A stretch of 8,369 nucleotides of DNA from NCBI GenBank assembly GCA_036507695.1, contig DATCIR010000293.1:1-8369 (forward strand), read 5' to 3'. The DNA is from JAKEGK01 sp036507695 (GTDB taxonomy: Bacteria; Pseudomonadota; Gammaproteobacteria; SZUA-152). The notes under the pieces were generated by a model. That model had not been told where the DNA came from. It did no database searches and saw only the letters and a program-made list of their open reading frames with translations. Positions 6,215 through 8,369 of the stretch are shown here, piece after piece. The translations under genes were made by a program, and so were the position numbers. Each line of letters starts with the position of its first letter. Position 1 is the first letter of the stretch.

Positions 6215-6850
6215 ATGGAATTATTTGATCTCACACAACAACAGATGATTCACTTCGGCACTGCGCTGTTAGGGGCGGTTGTTGTTATTACGCTGCTGAT
6301 CTGGATTGTCCGTTATCTTAGAAACACCGCGCAGGACCGGCGCATCGTAAAAATCATTAAAGAACAGAGTGAAACCTATGCCAAAAATATCACCCTGTCC
6401 GATGGCATTTATGGTTATTTGTTTATTGACTATCTGGTGCTTATGAAGGGAAAGATTATCGCCTTGGATGTGCATCATCTGGAAGGTTATATCTTCGGTG
6501 CTGACCAGATTGAAGAATGGGCGCAGGTTATTAACAGCAAATCCTACAAATTCAAGAATCCGCTCTATCGTGTGCGTTTAATCGTGCAACAAATCAAGCA
6601 AATGCTTCCCTACGCGGATGTGGACGCGCGGGTACTGTTCGGCACTGAAAGCAGTTTTCCCAAAGGAGTGCCGGAAGGAGTAATGCGGTTTGATACCTTT
6701 CGTGAAGAGCTGGGCCGGCTGAACAAGAATGACTATATGGCGGAGTCCATGTCCAAGATCTGGCAAGAACTGATGGGAATCGCCAAACAACACAAACAAC
6801 AGTATTTACGGGAAACGCAGGAAGCCAGGAAGATCGCAAGAGCAAAATGA
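6215..6850 (+). CDS. Membrane-anchored NERD domain protein
   Basis: The 211-residue protein has one transmembrane helix (about residues 15-34), then a cytoplasmic NERD (nuclease-related) domain spanning roughly 55-165. Supporting signs are LFIDYLVL (69-76), DVHHLEGYIFGAD (85-97), the tryptophan in EEWAQV (100-105), KFKNPLYRVRLIVQQIKQML (112-131), and a late VLFG...SFPKGVPEGV segment. NERD domains resemble restriction-endonuclease-fold nucleases with a D...ExK core. Here Asp72 fits, but the ExK position reads Asp85-Val-His87, so catalysis may be altered or lost; I recall similar replacements in proteobacterial relatives. The C-terminus (188-211) is a charged, probably helical tail rich in K, R, Q and E. 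The ATG at 6215 is chosen because it directly precedes the amphipathic and membrane segments; its Shine-Dalgarno is poor. A good promoter lies about 160 bases upstream. The gene appears monocistronic. Its role is unknown; envelope- or DNA-linked functions are both possible. Confidence 0.85.
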   Translation: MELFDLTQQQMIHFGTALLGAVVVITLLIWIVRYLRNTAQDRRIVKIIKEQSETYAKNITLSDGIYGYLFIDYLVLMKGKIIALDVHHLEGYIFGADQIEEWAQVINSKSYKFKNPLYRVRLIVQQIKQMLPYADVDARVLFGTESSFPKGVPEGVMRFDTFREELGRLNKNDYMAESMSKIWQELMGIAKQHKQQYLRETQEARKIARAK

Positions 6851-7143
6851 ATCAGGGTCTTTTGTCAGCTCGCACACTTACGGAAACCGGTTAATAGGCC
6901 AGCAGCGATTTACCGCACCAAACCTTTAGTCATCCAGGCCTGTGGCTTATCAACCGACTACCAAAATATTCAAGCTGCAAAACAACAAGTTATTAACTTT
7001 TTCTCTACCTCTATATCAAGATGATAAAACATCATCCGGCATATTCATTTAATTCTTGATTCCAATCAGGTTACACTATCGCCGCTTGGGTAGGAGCGAT
7101 CCCTTGTTGGTTTTTCACACTATGAATAAGGATTGAGTAATTT
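6851..7143 (+). promoter_or_regulatory. Intergenic region with a weak candidate promoter for the oxidoreductase operon
   Basis: TACACT (7072-7077) could serve as a -10 with TTAATT (7049-7054) 17 bases upstream; the -35 is poor. AAGGAT (7128-7133) is the likely ribosome site, 10 bases before the ATG at 7144. Also present are a 13-base inverted repeat AAGTTA-T-TAACTT (6987-6999), a weak hairpin GATGAT/ATCATC (7020-7036), and the palindrome AACCGGTT (6885-6892) shortly after the NERD stop codon. No intrinsic terminator for the NERD gene is evident. Confidence 0.4.
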
Positions 7144-8124
7144 ATGGGCAAATTGCGCGCGGCAGTCGTCGGGGTCGGTTATCTCGGGTCGTTTCATGCG
7201 GAAAAATATCACACGCTGCCCGAGGTTGACCTGGTCGCGGTCGTTGATAGCGTCAAGGAAAGCGCGGAACTGGCCGCCAAGCGGTTCAATACCGAGGCTT
7301 ATACCGATCATAAACAAATACTCGGCAAAGTGGACCTCGTATCCATCGTTGTGCCCACCGAACATCATTACTCAGTCGCCAAGGATTTCCTGGATGCCGG
7401 CGTGCATATGTTGCTGGAAAAGCCAATTACGCATACTCTAGCCCGCGCGGAAGGCTTGATTGAACTTGCCGACAAAAATAACCTGGTCCTGCAGGTCGGC
7501 CATGTGGAACGCTTTAATCCCGCCATCCGCATGATGTTTGAAAAAATCAAAAACCCGGCATTCATCGAAGTGCACCGCCTGGCGCCCTTTAATCGCCGGG
7601 GAACCGATGTGGACGTGGTGCTGGATCTGATGATTCACGATATCGACATCGTGCTCAGCATGGTCAACAGTCCCTTAGTTGACATCCACCCGGTTGGCAC
7701 CTCGGTGTTGACGAATCACGTGGATATTGCCAACGCCCACTTGCGCTTTGAAAACGATTGTGTCGCCAATATCACGGCCAGCCGCGTCAGCACCAACAAG
7801 ATGCGCAAGATCCGTGTCTTTGAACACGACACCTATTGCTCGGTGGATTGCGGGCAGCGCAAACTGCAGCTGTACACCAAGCTGCCCATACAAGATCCCG
7901 ATTCCAACGAGTCGCTGTCTATTAATATTGAAGAACACGATTTCGAGGCGACCGACCAGTTGCTGGAGGAAATCCGCGCCTTTATCGATTCCGTGCAACA
8001 AGGCACGGCGCCGCTGGTGCCTGGTGAAGCCGGCAAGCGGGCGTTGGCAGTGGCGCTGGAAATCAGCGAGCGTATCCAGTCGTCAAAGATTTACCGCAGC
8101 TTTGCCGCGAGTCCGCTGCGGTAA
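7144..8124 (+). CDS. Gfo/Idh/MocA family oxidoreductase, GnnA-like sugar-nucleotide dehydrogenase
   Basis: The 326-residue length is normal for the family, which oxidises or reduces sugar hydroxyls with NAD(P). The N-terminal Rossmann fold shows VGVGYLG (residues 9-15, the GxGxxG dinucleotide loop), then VDLVSIVVPTEHH (63-75) and LEKPIT (91-96), with Lys93 as the usual catalytic lysine. GHVERFNPA (119-127) and LDLMIHDIDIV (160-170), with His165 as the likely acid-base residue, match the subgroup containing GnnA, the UDP-GlcNAc 3-dehydrogenase that supplies an aminosugar for lipid A in some bacteria. That substrate is inferred from motif style only; no GnnB-type aminotransferase is visible in this window. 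The protein is cytoplasmic, with no signal peptide. The ATG at 7144 sits just before the Rossmann strand and follows an AAGGAT ribosome site. A downstream gene begins 33 bases after the stop, suggesting an operon. Confidence 0.92.
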   Translation: MGKLRAAVVGVGYLGSFHAEKYHTLPEVDLVAVVDSVKESAELAAKRFNTEAYTDHKQILGKVDLVSIVVPTEHHYSVAKDFLDAGVHMLLEKPITHTLARAEGLIELADKNNLVLQVGHVERFNPAIRMMFEKIKNPAFIEVHRLAPFNRRGTDVDVVLDLMIHDIDIVLSMVNSPLVDIHPVGTSVLTNHVDIANAHLRFENDCVANITASRVSTNKMRKIRVFEHDTYCSVDCGQRKLQLYTKLPIQDPDSNESLSINIEEHDFEATDQLLEEIRAFIDSVQQGTAPLVPGEAGKRALAVALEISERIQSSKIYRSFAASPLR

Positions 8125-8157
8125 TGGCGCATATTGACTACGAGAGGAAACCTGACA

Positions 8158-8369
8158 GTGCATAAATCCATTAAATTTGAAGGCTCTACTGTCACTATCG
8201 GTGCTCGCTCCTGGGATGCCGGCAAACCCATCGTGGACGCCGTCTACAGAAACGGTGTCGTGTTGCTGATTTTTGATTACCTGCAATATCCGGAAAATAA
8301 AGCGGCGCGTAACCTTGAAGCGTTTACTGCCAGCGGCGAACGGCTCTGGGTCGCGGAAAATCCCACTGA
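8158..8369 (+). CDS. Protein of unknown function, N-terminal part (cut by window end)
   Basis: A GTG start at 8158 follows a clear AGAGGA ribosome site (8143-8148) at nine-base spacing, which decides the start. Seventy codons are present and the frame is still open at the right edge; the final GA is an incomplete codon. The sequence is beta-rich with a hydrophobic strand NGVVLLIFDYL (33-43), then YPENKAARNLEAF (45-57) and GERLWVAENPT (60-70). The pattern, a short strand, a hydrophobic core, then 'the object reports its value' type wording around LWVAENP, suggests a small beta-sheet or propeller-like repeat protein that I have seen only as uncharacterised in gammaproteobacteria. No signal peptide or membrane helix is apparent. 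It follows the oxidoreductase by 33 bases in the same direction and is probably co-transcribed with it. Confidence 0.8.
   Translation, partial: MHKSIKFEGSTVTIGARSWDAGKPIVDAVYRNGVVLLIFDYLQYPENKAARNLEAFTASGERLWVAENPT

Overview
The window most likely comes from a free-living gammaproteobacterium, probably in or near the Pseudomonadales/Cellvibrionales. This rests on resemblance of the proteins to families I know from that group (the MOSC protein, the PreP-type M16C peptidase, a short NERD protein, and an EKP-type Gfo/Idh/MocA oxidoreductase) and on a balanced base composition. No database search was possible, so the taxonomy is an inference.

Layout. Positions 1-164 hold no gene; they carry small palindromes that look like a REP-type intergenic element. 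A MOSC-domain protein lies on the minus strand (165-665). The gap upstream of it (666-972) carries a short insertion with near-perfect terminal inverted repeats between two TTAA tetranucleotides (775-930), the signature of a non-autonomous transposon (MITE). A large minus-strand gene (973-3948) encodes a complete M16C zinc metallopeptidase of the PreP type with every expected catalytic residue in place. Divergent from it is a small unrecognised plus-strand gene (4079-4438), which converges almost end to end with a minus-strand gene for a membrane-anchored protein of unknown function (4449-5390).

The next 824 bp (5391-6214) have no convincing gene. They contain a 15-bp tandem repeat array, a 16-bp duplication, and a good sigma70-type promoter that probably drives the following gene. 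That gene (6215-6850, plus) encodes a membrane-anchored NERD-domain protein whose usual nuclease residues are partly replaced. After another gap with a possible promoter comes a probable two-gene operon: a GnnA-like NAD-dependent sugar-nucleotide dehydrogenase of the Gfo/Idh/MocA family (7144-8124) and, 33 bp on, a small protein of unknown function that runs off the right edge (8158-8369).

The genes do not form one obvious pathway. Most look like core or housekeeping functions: peptide turnover, a MOSC sulfur-carrier domain, and sugar-nucleotide or envelope chemistry. The accessory signals are the MITE, the tandem repeat array, and the pair of membrane-anchored proteins (4449-5390 and 6215-6850) that diverge from the repeat-bearing gap. 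I found no phage, CRISPR, defence island, tRNA or rRNA.
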